Positions 7,815 to 15,964 of a stretch of DNA of 64,000 nucleotides are shown here, in pieces. The position numbers were made by a program, and so were the translations under genes. Every line of letters starts with the position of its first letter. Positions within the stretch are counted from its first letter, which is position 1. The notes beneath the pieces were generated by a model, which was not told the origin of the DNA, searched no databases, and saw nothing but the letters and a program-made list of their open reading frames with translations. The stretch comes from Pseudodesulfovibrio sp. (lineage in GTDB: Bacteria > Desulfobacterota > Desulfovibrionia > Desulfovibrionales > Desulfovibrionaceae): assembly GCA_016744135.1 (NCBI GenBank), contig JADGEX010000002.1, positions 868,001 to 932,000 of the forward strand. The letters are read 5' to 3'.

Positions 7815-9422
7815 ATGGCAAACGGTAAAAGGATGTTGCGATTTGCTGCAATCATGATCGCGCTGGTCGGCGTGCTTGGTTTCCAGATGGAAGCTATGGG
7901 CATGCTCGACACAGTGGAGAAGGCCACGGGTACGCCTGACGTGATCATGATCGACACCATCGCCAAACTAGAGTCACTTGAACAGTCTGCGGCCGTGTTT
8001 GAACATGACGCACACACAAAAGCCCTGAAAGAACAGGGCATGAGCTGCAATTCCTGTCATAAGAAGGATGCGGAAGGGAACATGACCCTGACCTTCAATC
8101 GACTGGAAGGCGAAGGACAGCCCGAATTGTCCGCGTCAGAGCTCAAAGACATTTATCATGACGGCTGTATTTCCTGTCACGTCGAAAGCGGCGACAAGGG
8201 ATTCAAGACCGGCCCCATGGTGGGCGAGTGTCGTAGCTGTCACCAGGCCAAGCCTGAAATCGTCGCAGAACGCGTCGAGGCTGGCATGGACAACACGCTT
8301 CACTTCATTCACTGGGATTCCAAGATTATTCCGGCTGACGCGGGTGAGCAAACCAACTGTGGTGCTTGCCACACCGTCTACGACGAGACCACCAAGAAAG
8401 AAGTCTACAAGAAGGGCGAGGAAGACAGCTGGCGTTATGCGACTGTGTACTCTCCTGAAGAAATGGCGAATCTTTCCACCAGGGAAGTCTTCCACAATCA
8501 ATGTGTGACCTGTCATCAGACGCTCATTGAGAAGAAGGCCGAACGTAGTGGCCCCGTTGATTGCGCAAGTTGTCATGAAGCCAAGAAAGTCGATGCCCGC
8601 GAAGCAGAGAACGCCAAGACCGTGAAGGCCATGGGCGAACTGCCGCGTTTGCCGCGCAAACAGCCTGACGCCGTTCTGATGATGGCCAAGGTTGAAGGCC
8701 CGGCACCTGAAAAGGCTACCGGTATGGCTCCTGTCGCGTTCAATCACAAACTTCACGAATCCGAAGTCGACACATGTAACGTGTGTCACGTTCAGGGTGT
8801 CAATGCTCCTGTCGACACGAGTTTCAAGGCCATGCACGACGTGACCTTGGATAGCTCCTGTGTTGGGTGTCATGCCAAGGAACAGAAAAAGCCCGAATGT
8901 GCAGGTTGTCATGCAGCTCGTTCCGTTTCCAAGGCTAACTCCGAAGCCACATGCAAAAGCTGCCATAATGCAGCTCAGCCCGCGCCCGGAGCAACCAAGG
9001 AAGCCATGCAGACCGAAGCAGTGAATCTCATCGCTTCACGTCCTGTCAATCAGGCCATGGTTGCAATTGAGGATATTCCGGAAACCGTGACCATCGGTGT
9101 CATCTCCGACAAGTTCGAGCCGAGCAAAATGCCTCACCGCAAGATCGTGCTCTCAATGGCGAAAGGCATGAAGGACAGCCCGCTGGCTAATACCTTCCAC
9201 GCTACGCCTGAGGCCGTGTGCGCTGGTTGCCACCACAACGCTCCGGCGTCTGTCACTCCGCCCAAGTGCGCGAGCTGTCACGCCAAGCCGTTTGAGACTG
9301 ATGGCAAGCCCGGTTTGAAGGCTGCGTATCATGCCCAGTGCATGAGCTGCCATACCGAAATGAAGCTCGAGAAGCCCGCTGCCACGAATTGTGTCGCGTG
9401 CCACGAGAAAAAAGCCAACTAA
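7815..9422 (+). CDS. hmcA: High-molecular-weight cytochrome c HmcA, 14 CXXCH motifs
   Basis: A periplasmic multiheme cytochrome of 535 residues and the electron entry of the Hmc complex, receiving electrons from type-I cytochrome c3 and hydrogenase. An N-terminal hydrophobic segment (MLRFAAIMIALVGVLGF) is the export signal. Fourteen CXXCH sites are visible, from CNSCH (78-82) to CVACH near the C-terminus. The best-known HmcA (D. vulgaris) carries 16. By comparison from memory, the motif after CGACH is replaced by EEDSWRYATVY (202-212) and one following CNVCH (321-325) is also gone. The C-terminal region (SKMPHRKIVLSMAKG, CAGCHH) resembles HmcA closely. First structural gene of the operon; 17 nt precede hmcB. 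Confidence 0.95.
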   Translation: MANGKRMLRFAAIMIALVGVLGFQMEAMGMLDTVEKATGTPDVIMIDTIAKLESLEQSAAVFEHDAHTKALKEQGMSCNSCHKKDAEGNMTLTFNRLEGEGQPELSASELKDIYHDGCISCHVESGDKGFKTGPMVGECRSCHQAKPEIVAERVEAGMDNTLHFIHWDSKIIPADAGEQTNCGACHTVYDETTKKEVYKKGEEDSWRYATVYSPEEMANLSTREVFHNQCVTCHQTLIEKKAERSGPVDCASCHEAKKVDAREAENAKTVKAMGELPRLPRKQPDAVLMMAKVEGPAPEKATGMAPVAFNHKLHESEVDTCNVCHVQGVNAPVDTSFKAMHDVTLDSSCVGCHAKEQKKPECAGCHAARSVSKANSEATCKSCHNAAQPAPGATKEAMQTEAVNLIASRPVNQAMVAIEDIPETVTIGVISDKFEPSKMPHRKIVLSMAKGMKDSPLANTFHATPEAVCAGCHHNAPASVTPPKCASCHAKPFETDGKPGLKAAYHAQCMSCHTEMKLEKPAATNCVACHEKKAN

Positions 9423-9439
9423 CCGAAGGAGAACGTTAG

Positions 9440-10495
9440 ATGTTACGTAGAACATTCCTCGGACTGTTGGGCGCCGCTGGCGCGAGTGTCGCGCTTCCCA
9501 CGTCGGCAAAGGCCGGAGGTAAATCCTTTGGTCCGCATCCCGACACGCAGGCCGTGCTCTTTGATGCCACTCGTTGCATCGGTTGCCGCAAATGCGAGCT
9601 GGCTTGCAACGAGGTGAACCAACTGCCCGCACCCGACAAGAAGTTCGACGACCTGACGGTCCTCGACACCAAACGTCGGACCGATGAAAAAACTTATACT
9701 GTCGTCAACAAGTTCCAGGGAAAGACCGGACCGGTCTTTGTCAAGAAGCAGTGTAATCACTGTCTGGAACCTGCCTGTGCCTCCGCCTGTTTTGTCAAGG
9801 CGTTCAAGAAGGAACCAAACGGAGCGGTCAGTTATGACGCTTCGGTCTGTGTCGGCTGCCGCTATTGCATGGTCGCCTGTCCCTTCGAAATCCCGGCATA
9901 CGAATATGATGAGCCTCTGACTCCCAGAGTCATGAAGTGCACCTTGTGCGCACCCCGTCTGGCCGAAGGCAAGTTGCCCGGTTGTGTGGAGCGTTGCCCC
10001 AAGGAGGCACTGACCTTTGGCCCTCGCGATGAGATTATCAAGATCGCCCGTGCGCGCATCGCCGCTTACCCTGATCGTTACGTGGACCATGTCTACGGCG
10101 AAAGAGAAATGGGCGGCACCAGCTGGATGTATATCTCTGGCGAGCCGTTCACCGAGATTGGCATGCGTGAAGATTTGGGTACTGCCTCCGCACCTGAGCT
10201 GACTGCTGGTGCATTGGCTGCGGTTCCCATTGTGGTTGGTCTGTGGCCTGTGCTGCTGGGCGGTATTTATGCCGTGAGCAAGCGCAAGGATAAGATTGCC
10301 AACGACGAGCGCGTCGCGGCTGTCAAGGATGCCCTGACCCGAGCCGGTGAAGAAGCCGAGAAGAAGTTGCATGAGCAGCTGTCCAAGGCTGAAGTCGCCA
10401 ACCAGCGTCGCATCGAGGTCGAGGTCAAGAAAGCCGTTGAAGAGGCTCTTGCTCCTAAGGAAGAAGAAGCCGAAACCGGTGAGGAGGAATCCTAA
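9440..10495 (+). CDS. hmcB: Hmc complex iron-sulfur subunit HmcB
   Basis: A 351-residue ferredoxin-like protein with a twin-arginine-like N-terminus ([20 protein letters not shown]), so its cluster domain should lie in the periplasm. Four [4Fe-4S] cysteine sets are visible: [11 protein letters not shown] (46-56), [25 protein letters not shown] and the CTLC...C...C set. A transmembrane helix ([21 protein letters not shown], about 253-273) anchors it. A charged, helical cytoplasmic tail of about 75 residues ends in [11 protein letters not shown]. It passes electrons from HmcA towards the membrane subunits. It ends just before the hmcC start, consistent with coupled translation. Confidence 0.95.
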   Translation: MLRRTFLGLLGAAGASVALPTSAKAGGKSFGPHPDTQAVLFDATRCIGCRKCELACNEVNQLPAPDKKFDDLTVLDTKRRTDEKTYTVVNKFQGKTGPVFVKKQCNHCLEPACASACFVKAFKKEPNGAVSYDASVCVGCRYCMVACPFEIPAYEYDEPLTPRVMKCTLCAPRLAEGKLPGCVERCPKEALTFGPRDEIIKIARARIAAYPDRYVDHVYGEREMGGTSWMYISGEPFTEIGMREDLGTASAPELTAGALAAVPIVVGLWPVLLGGIYAVSKRKDKIANDERVAAVKDALTRAGEEAEKKLHEQLSKAEVANQRRIEVEVKKAVEEALAPKEEEAETGEEES

Positions 10496-11671
10496 ATGTC
10501 TGTCGACACCATTGCGGCTGAAAAGAAATCCTTATTCACGCCGTTCAATATTATTGCTGGAGTCATTCTCATTGCCGGACTCATCGTCACGGTGATGCGT
10601 TTTACCGGCGGCCTCGGAGCCGTCACCAACCTTGACCAGAACAATCCGTGGGGCATCTGGATCGGTTTCGATCTGATGTGCGGCGTTGCCTTGGCAGCCG
10701 GTGGATACACCACCTCTGCAGCCTGCTACGTGTTCGGTCTCAAGAAGTTCCATGCCGGTGTCCGTCCGGCCATCCTGACCGCATTCCTCGGCTATGCCCT
10801 CGTGGTTTTTGCTTTGGGATATGACGTCGGTCGTCCTTGGCGTTTGCCGTACCCCCTCTTTGTTCAGCAGGGAACAACGTCTCTGCTTTTTGAAGTGGGT
10901 TTGTGCGTCATGCTGTACCTGACCGTGCTGTTCATCGAATTCACACCGGCCCTGTTCGAATGGCTCGGTATGAAGAAGATCCGCAACACCGTGGTTAAAT
11001 TGACTCTGGTCCTGACCATCTTCGGTGTGGTCCTGTCCACCTTGCATCAGTCCTCTCTGGGCGCGTTGTTCACCATCGTGCCATCGAAGCTGCATCCGCT
11101 CTGGTATTCGCAATACCTGCCGGTATTCTTCTTCGTGTCGAGCATTTGTGCCGGGTTGTCCATGGTCATCTTCGAAGGAACTCTCTCTCATAAGCCCATG
11201 CACCACTTGATGGACAAGGAGTACCTGAATAACCACGATGGTCTTATCCTTGGATTCGGAAAGACCGCTTCCCTCGTGCTGTTCGGGTACTTCTCCATCA
11301 AGGTTATTGGCTTGGCATACGACAACAACTGGCACTATCTGACCACCGGCTACGGCGCGTGGTATCTGGTTGAGATGCTCGGTTGCGTAGCCCTGCCATC
11401 TTTCCTGTATGCCATCGGCGTTCGGGACAGGAATATCACTGTCATCAAATGGGCCGCTGGACTGACTGTCCTCGGCATTATCGTCAACCGATTCAATATC
11501 TCCATGGTTGCCTTCAACTACCACCTGCCTTCCGCAGAGCGGTATTTCCCGAGCTGGGGCGAGATCACCATCTCCCTGTTCGTAGTCACCATCGGTGTGG
11601 TTGTTTTCCGGTTCATCAGCACCAGGATGCCCATTTTCTACGAGCACCCTGATTACAAGGGCGAACACTAG
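10496..11671 (+). CDS. hmcC: Hmc membrane subunit HmcC (NrfD/PsrC family)
   Basis: A 391-residue integral membrane protein of the NrfD/PsrC/DsrP family with about ten hydrophobic helices, among them ITPFNIIAGVILIAGLIVTV-like and YALVVFALGYDVGRPWRLPYPLF segments. HQSSLGALF in the middle is the conserved family motif near the quinone site. It probably carries electrons or protons across the membrane between HmcB and HmcE/F and may interact with menaquinone. No large insertions or truncations against the usual length. Confidence 0.95.
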   Translation: MSVDTIAAEKKSLFTPFNIIAGVILIAGLIVTVMRFTGGLGAVTNLDQNNPWGIWIGFDLMCGVALAAGGYTTSAACYVFGLKKFHAGVRPAILTAFLGYALVVFALGYDVGRPWRLPYPLFVQQGTTSLLFEVGLCVMLYLTVLFIEFTPALFEWLGMKKIRNTVVKLTLVLTIFGVVLSTLHQSSLGALFTIVPSKLHPLWYSQYLPVFFFVSSICAGLSMVIFEGTLSHKPMHHLMDKEYLNNHDGLILGFGKTASLVLFGYFSIKVIGLAYDNNWHYLTTGYGAWYLVEMLGCVALPSFLYAIGVRDRNITVIKWAAGLTVLGIIVNRFNISMVAFNYHLPSAERYFPSWGEITISLFVVTIGVVVFRFISTRMPIFYEHPDYKGEH

Positions 11672-11688
11672 CCTCGGGAGGTATTGAG

Positions 11689-11820
11689 ATGGAATTCTTT
11701 AATTTACAGGATTACTACACCTTCACCAAAGGCACAGTGTATCTGATCATGGGAGCAATTCTGGTAGGGGTCACCCTCTATTGGCAGTTCCTCATGGGCG
11801 GAAATAAAAAGGACGACTAG
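11689..11820 (+). CDS. hmcD: Small membrane subunit HmcD
   Basis: A 43-residue peptide with one transmembrane helix (GTVYLIMGAILVGVTLYWQF) and a lysine-rich C-terminus (GGNKKDD). It is preceded by a GGGAGG ribosome site 8 nt upstream of the ATG. Position between hmcC and hmcE and size fit HmcD. Its role is probably structural. Confidence 0.9.
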   Translation: MEFFNLQDYYTFTKGTVYLIMGAILVGVTLYWQFLMGGNKKDD

Positions 11821-11874
11821 GCGCTTAGGCCATCGTTTTATAACTAACGATATGACAATCAAGGAGAAGCGGAA

Positions 11875-12552
11875 ATGTACGATTTCCTGACAGGGCCCAT
11901 GCTCTGGGTGACGTTTCTCGTCAGCTTTGGCGGCCTGATCGTTCGCGCCGTCATGTATGTCAGGGGCCTGAGTTGGCAGCTTGACAGAGTGGCCTATCGC
12001 CCCAACATGAGTTACGGACTGCGCGGTGGATTCCGTTCCATTCTGGCCTTTATCATTCCGTTTAAGGCCCGTTTGTGGAGAGTTCGCCCCGGTTTTACCA
12101 TCATCTTCTTTGCCTTCCATATCGGATTGCTCGTCACTCCGATCTTTTTGGAAGCACATAATGTGATGCTGCAAGATGCATTCGGATTCAGCCTGCCTGC
12201 GCTGCCCACCTTTGTGGCAGACACGCTGGTCTGGATATGCCTGGTCGGCGGCCTGTTCATGGTTTTGCGCCGTATTGCATTCCCTGAAGTGCGCATCATC
12301 ACCACCTTCTACGATTACCTGCTGCTGGTCATTACGGTGATGCCTTTTGTCACCGGTTTGATCGCACGCTACGAGATGGGCGATTACAACTTCTGGTTGA
12401 TGGCACATATCATCAGCGCGGAAATCTGGTTGCTTTGTCTGCCTTTCACCAAGCTGAGTCACGCCATTCTGTTCTTCATGTCCCGCATGCAGCTGGGAAT
12501 GGATTACGGCATCAAGCGTGGTGGCATGAAAGGCTCGGACATGTCCTGGTAA
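11875..12552 (+). CDS. hmcE: Hmc membrane subunit HmcE (NarI/DsrM-like)
   Basis: A 225-residue integral membrane protein with about five or six helices, such as FLTGPMLWVTFLVSFGGLIVRA at the start and FTIIFFAFHIGLLVTPIF. Histidines within the helices (FHIGLLV, MAHIISAEIW) are placed like heme-b ligands of the NarI/DsrM family. It is thought to pass electrons to the cytoplasmic HmcF. The start has an AAGGAG site. Alternative: a non-heme homologue; the heme count cannot be settled from sequence. Confidence 0.92.
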   Translation: MYDFLTGPMLWVTFLVSFGGLIVRAVMYVRGLSWQLDRVAYRPNMSYGLRGGFRSILAFIIPFKARLWRVRPGFTIIFFAFHIGLLVTPIFLEAHNVMLQDAFGFSLPALPTFVADTLVWICLVGGLFMVLRRIAFPEVRIITTFYDYLLLVITVMPFVTGLIARYEMGDYNFWLMAHIISAEIWLLCLPFTKLSHAILFFMSRMQLGMDYGIKRGGMKGSDMSW

Positions 12553-12591
12553 TCGGGATTGAGACACAGCCCAAGATAATGGAGAATCACA

Positions 12592-13983
12592 ATGCCTGAA
12601 GGAAAACTTTGCAACAGGACGCCCATCAAGACCGATGAACAGCTCAAGCTGACTCTCGGCGATAAGGGCGGAAAGCAATATTACGAAGAAATGAACCACC
12701 TGGATGTGGATTCGGAAAAGCTGTGGGCAACCATACAGAAGACCATGAAGTCTAGGCTCAAGACCTGGCTGGAAATCTGTGCTCACTGCGGCCTGTGCGC
12801 CGAATCCTGCTTTTTGTACCAGGTTAACGGACGTGTGCCGGAACAAGTTCCGTCCTATAAGATCCAGTCCACACTTGGCCAGATCGTCAAGAAGAAGGGC
12901 AAGGTCGACAACGAATTCATGCAGATGTGCATGGAGACCGCTTGGTCCAAATGCACCTGCTGTAACCGTTGCGGCATGTACTGTCCGCACGGCATCGACA
13001 TGGGTATCATGTTCGGCTACCTGCGCGGTCTGCTGTACTCTCAGGGGTTCGTGCCGTGGGAACTCAAAATTGGTTCCGGTATGCACCGTGTGTATCGTGC
13101 TCAGATGGATGTTACCACTGAAGACTGGGTCGAGACATGCGAATGGATGGCCGAAGAGACCGAAGAGGAATGGCCGGGCCTTGAAATTCCAGTCGACAAG
13201 GTCGGCGCGGATATCATGTACACCTGCAACGCTCGTGAACCCAAGCACTACCCGGAAGACATTGCCGAAGCGGCTATTCTTTTCCATGTGGCTGGTGAAA
13301 ACTGGACCGTCCCTTCGGAAGGGTGGGAGCAGACCTCTCTGTCCATGTTTGCCGGTGACTGGGAATGCTGCAAGGACAACGTTCAGAATGTCTACGACGC
13401 CATTGAGCGTTTGAAGCCCAAACGTGCAACCGGCACCGAGTGTGGTCACGCACATCGAGCCACTGTCATCGAAGGCCCTTACTGGGTTGGTCGTGAAGAT
13501 GGTCAGCCGCCTGTTCCTTACGTTCATTACGTGGAATGGTTGGCAGAAGCGCTGCGCACCGGCAAGCTCAAGATTGATCCTTCAAAGAGGATCAAGGAGC
13601 CGGTTACCTTGCAGGATTCCTGCAACTATGTGCGTAACCAGGGCCTCAAGGATGTCACCCGTGAGATCATCAGCTACATAGTGGAGCCCGGTTATTTCGT
13701 CGAAATGGCCCCCACTAAGGAGCACAACTACTGCTGCGGCGGTGGTGGTGGTTTTAACGGCATCGGCAAGTATCGTGAACAGCGCAACATGGCTCTTCGC
13801 AAGAAGATGGATCAGATTCTCGATACGGGTTGCAAGCTCGTCATCGCTCCGTGTCATAATTGCTGGGACGCCATTCGTGACCTTGAGGAAGAGTATGAAA
13901 TCGGCATCCGCTGGTCCTTCCTCAAACCGTTGGTAATCAAGATGCTGGATGTTCCCGAACATCTGCTGCCCAAGGACGAGTAA
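12592..13983 (+). CDS. hmcF: Hmc cytoplasmic iron-sulfur subunit HmcF (HdrD-like)
   Basis: A 463-residue cytoplasmic protein related to the catalytic subunit HdrD of heterodisulfide reductase and to DsrK. Two ferredoxin-type sets appear near residues 60-70 and 119-130 ([25 protein letters not shown]). The C-terminal half has the cysteine-rich CCG-type signature: [17 protein letters not shown] (about 379-388) and [10 protein letters not shown]. It would reduce a cytoplasmic acceptor, possibly a thiol/disulfide, with electrons from HmcE. The last Hmc subunit; 19 nt separate it from the stress-protein gene. Confidence 0.94.
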   Translation: MPEGKLCNRTPIKTDEQLKLTLGDKGGKQYYEEMNHLDVDSEKLWATIQKTMKSRLKTWLEICAHCGLCAESCFLYQVNGRVPEQVPSYKIQSTLGQIVKKKGKVDNEFMQMCMETAWSKCTCCNRCGMYCPHGIDMGIMFGYLRGLLYSQGFVPWELKIGSGMHRVYRAQMDVTTEDWVETCEWMAEETEEEWPGLEIPVDKVGADIMYTCNAREPKHYPEDIAEAAILFHVAGENWTVPSEGWEQTSLSMFAGDWECCKDNVQNVYDAIERLKPKRATGTECGHAHRATVIEGPYWVGREDGQPPVPYVHYVEWLAEALRTGKLKIDPSKRIKEPVTLQDSCNYVRNQGLKDVTREIISYIVEPGYFVEMAPTKEHNYCCGGGGGFNGIGKYREQRNMALRKKMDQILDTGCKLVIAPCHNCWDAIRDLEEEYEIGIRWSFLKPLVIKMLDVPEHLLPKDE

Positions 13984-14002
13984 CCAAAGGACGAGGTGAA
14001 AT

Positions 14003-14896
14003 ATGTTCAAAAAGATTCTACTGGCTACCAGCGGTGCTCCGTCCACCTTCGGCGCCGCCCGTGTCGCTTTCGACATGGCCAAGCGTTACAACGCAGAGGT
14101 CATAGTCTTTAACGTCATGGGTGTACCCACCAAGGCCTTCTCCCAGGAAGTCAACGACGTCCGTACCGGTGAGAAGATTGAGGTTGACGACGAATACCGT
14201 TCCTGGGTTGAGGAGGAGTTGAAAAACACCTTCGCAAAGCAGATTGAGAGCGTGGAATTCTCCAAGATGATCCTGACCACCGGCGTGCCGCATCGCGAGA
14301 TTCTTCGTGCTGCTCGCGACGAAGATGTGGATTTGATCGTCATGGGTGCAAGTTCCGGTGAATCTTCTGCCTACCGCAAAGGTTACCCTGGTTCCACCTT
14401 GCAACGTGTTGCTAAAGCAGCCCGTTGTCCGGTGATGACCGTGCACCGCGAGACCGCGTCCTACTGGGGCGGTTTCGGTAATATTGTCTTTGCTACTGAC
14501 TTCTCCAAGCAGGCGGAGAACGCGTTTAAGTTCGCTTTGGCTTCTGCCAAGGAGTTGGACTGCGACCTGACGCTTCTGCATGCGCTGGATATCAGCGGTA
14601 AGGTGCTGGATCAGAACTCCATTGAAGACGATCTCATCGCAACGCGTAAGCGTATCCGCGATACGTATGTTTCGCAGATGGGCGATTTCAAGAACTTCGA
14701 CGTCGAGGTTTGGGAAGGTGTCCCTTATGTGGAGATCGTCAAGATGGCTCGTGAGCGGTCTGCCGACCTTATTGTTATGGCACACCACAGCCGAGAACTG
14801 GACCCTGAAAAGGCTCGTATCGGTTCCACCATGGAGCAGGTTATCCTGCGCGCTGGTTGCCCTGTGGTCAGCGTCAGCAAACCTGACAAAGTATAA
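14003..14896 (+). CDS. Tandem universal stress protein (UspA x2)
   Basis: A 297-residue cytoplasmic protein built of two UspA domains. Each ends with the ATP-binding loop: GASSGESSAYRKGYPGSTLQ followed by CPVMTV (about 115-150), and AHHSRELDPEKARIGSTMEQ followed by CPVVSV at the C-terminus. The G-2x-G-9x-G-S spacing is better kept in the first domain. It is joined directly to the hmc genes (19 nt after hmcF, with its own AGGACGAGG site), so it is likely co-expressed with the complex. A specific role is unknown. Confidence 0.92.
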   Translation: MFKKILLATSGAPSTFGAARVAFDMAKRYNAEVIVFNVMGVPTKAFSQEVNDVRTGEKIEVDDEYRSWVEEELKNTFAKQIESVEFSKMILTTGVPHREILRAARDEDVDLIVMGASSGESSAYRKGYPGSTLQRVAKAARCPVMTVHRETASYWGGFGNIVFATDFSKQAENAFKFALASAKELDCDLTLLHALDISGKVLDQNSIEDDLIATRKRIRDTYVSQMGDFKNFDVEVWEGVPYVEIVKMARERSADLIVMAHHSRELDPEKARIGSTMEQVILRAGCPVVSVSKPDKV

Positions 14897-14907
14897 GAGT
14901 GTGAAAT

Positions 14908-14934
14908 GCGTCCGGCTCTTGCTGGGCCGGACGC
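14908..14934 (+). terminator. Hairpin after the stress-protein gene
   Basis: A perfect 9-bp stem, GCGTCCGGC with GCCGGACGC, loop of 9 nt, followed by an A/T-rich but not T-only stretch. It may be a weak terminator or RNA-processing hairpin between the hmc block and rrf1. Confidence 0.55.
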
Positions 14935-14945
14935 TCAAATATTAA

Positions 14946-14980
14946 TGCCGCAGTCGGCCTTGGCGGGAGCGACTGCGGCA
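14946..14980 (+). terminator. Second hairpin upstream of rrf1
   Basis: A perfect 10-bp stem, TGCCGCAGTC with GACTGCGGCA, around a 15-nt loop and without a T tract. Two hairpins in series suggest mRNA stabilisation or partial termination rather than a full stop. Confidence 0.5.
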
Positions 14981-15026
14981 AAGTCAAGAATCAAAATAAT
15001 GATTCATGCGTACCAGGAGGGTTGTT

Positions 15027-15380
15027 ATGTCCAAGAAGATTCTCATCGTTGATGACGACAAGGAAATCCGTTCTTATTTGTCCGAACTTCTCAGCGACAA
15101 CGGTTATGAAACCGTGACTGCCGTTGATGGTTCCGAGGCTGTTGAGATTGCTCAGCAGGAAAAGCCTGATCTCATCACTCTTGATTTGGAAATGCCCAAC
15201 GAGTGGGGTCCCAGATTTTACCGCAAGATTAGCCAGGACGAGGCACTCAAGCGTACTCCCGTTGTCGTAATCAGCGGGCTCAACTCAATTAAATACGCTA
15301 TTCCCAAGGCGATCGCAAGCCTTACAAAACCTTTTGAACCTGCTCAGTTGCTGAAAATCGTCAAGGACGCAATCGGCTAA
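15027..15380 (+). CDS. rrf1: Single-domain response regulator, Rrf1-like
   Basis: A 117-residue stand-alone receiver domain with no output domain. Seen: the acidic pair IVDDDKE (7-13), the phospho-acceptor aspartate in LITLDLEMPNEWGPRFYRK, serine in VVISG, and the lysine in SLTKPF. The start chosen is the ATG behind AGGAGGG; the upstream in-frame ATG adds seven residues and has no ribosome site. Position after hmc matches rrf1 of the classic hmc-rrf1-rrf2 operon. The unusual EMPNEWGPRFYRK strip is shared with the next gene. Confidence 0.88.
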   Translation: MSKKILIVDDDKEIRSYLSELLSDNGYETVTAVDGSEAVEIAQQEKPDLITLDLEMPNEWGPRFYRKISQDEALKRTPVVVISGLNSIKYAIPKAIASLTKPFEPAQLLKIVKDAIG

Positions 15381-15400
15381 ATTGTAGGCATGGGGGCATG

Positions 15401-15433
15401 CCGACCCACGGATTTCCATAGTCCGTGGGTCGG
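15401..15433 (+). terminator. Strong hairpin between the two receiver genes
   Basis: A perfect 12-bp stem, CCGACCCACGGA with TCCGTGGGTCGG, with a 9-nt loop and no T tract. Like the hairpins before rrf1 it may protect or process mRNA, or terminate weakly. Confidence 0.55.
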
Positions 15434-15519
15434 ATATTCATGCTTGAACAAGTGTGCGGGTTGAGTGTACGTTCAAAGGGTTGCGGGAAACTCAATACCT
15501 TGAACAATGGGTAGAATGA

Positions 15520-15882
15520 ATGCCAAAGAAAATTATGGTGGTGGATGACGATCCAGATATCGTCGATTACCTCATCAACGTGTTCGAAGATCACGGATAC
15601 GACACCTGCCGCGCCTCCGACGGGATATCTGCATATGACGTAGCGAAGGCTGAAAAGCCGGACCTCATAACGCTTGATATCGAAATGCCTCACGAGTGGG
15701 GGCCAAGGTTTTATCGTCGGTTGACAAGCGAAGAGGAGTTTTCGGATATTCCGGTGATAGTTATCAGCGGATTGTCCGGGATACATCTGGCCATTCGGCG
15801 GGCTGTGGCGACCATCAAGAAGCCTTTTGATCCAGCCGATGTGATTCAGATTGTGCACGAGGCGTTGGGTGACGATTTCTGA
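15520..15882 (+). CDS. Second single-domain response regulator, Rrf1 paralogue
   Basis: A 120-residue receiver domain without output domain: VVDDDPDIV at the start, phospho-acceptor aspartate in LITLDIEMPHEWGPRFYRR, VVISGLSG and IKKPFDP. It is clearly a paralogue of the preceding gene; the shared EMPxEWGPRFYR strip and similar ends point to duplication. The ribosome site is weak (GGGTAGA). It lies upstream of a receiver-kinase gene, so it may be its phosphorylation partner. Confidence 0.88.
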   Translation: MPKKIMVVDDDPDIVDYLINVFEDHGYDTCRASDGISAYDVAKAEKPDLITLDIEMPHEWGPRFYRRLTSEEEFSDIPVIVISGLSGIHLAIRRAVATIKKPFDPADVIQIVHEALGDDF

Positions 15883-15964
15883 CAATGATAGCTGACGGTT
15901 CAAGGGTGCCGTAATGATTGCATACAGCCGGGGGTGGCTGGATTGTGATCGGCATACCGGGGGT

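Noticed and set aside
10532..13527. Long minus-strand reading frames (378 and 607 codons) opposite hmcC-hmcF
   Set aside because: They lie fully opposite clear genes, have no ribosome site or family motif, and follow from codon bias of the real genes.
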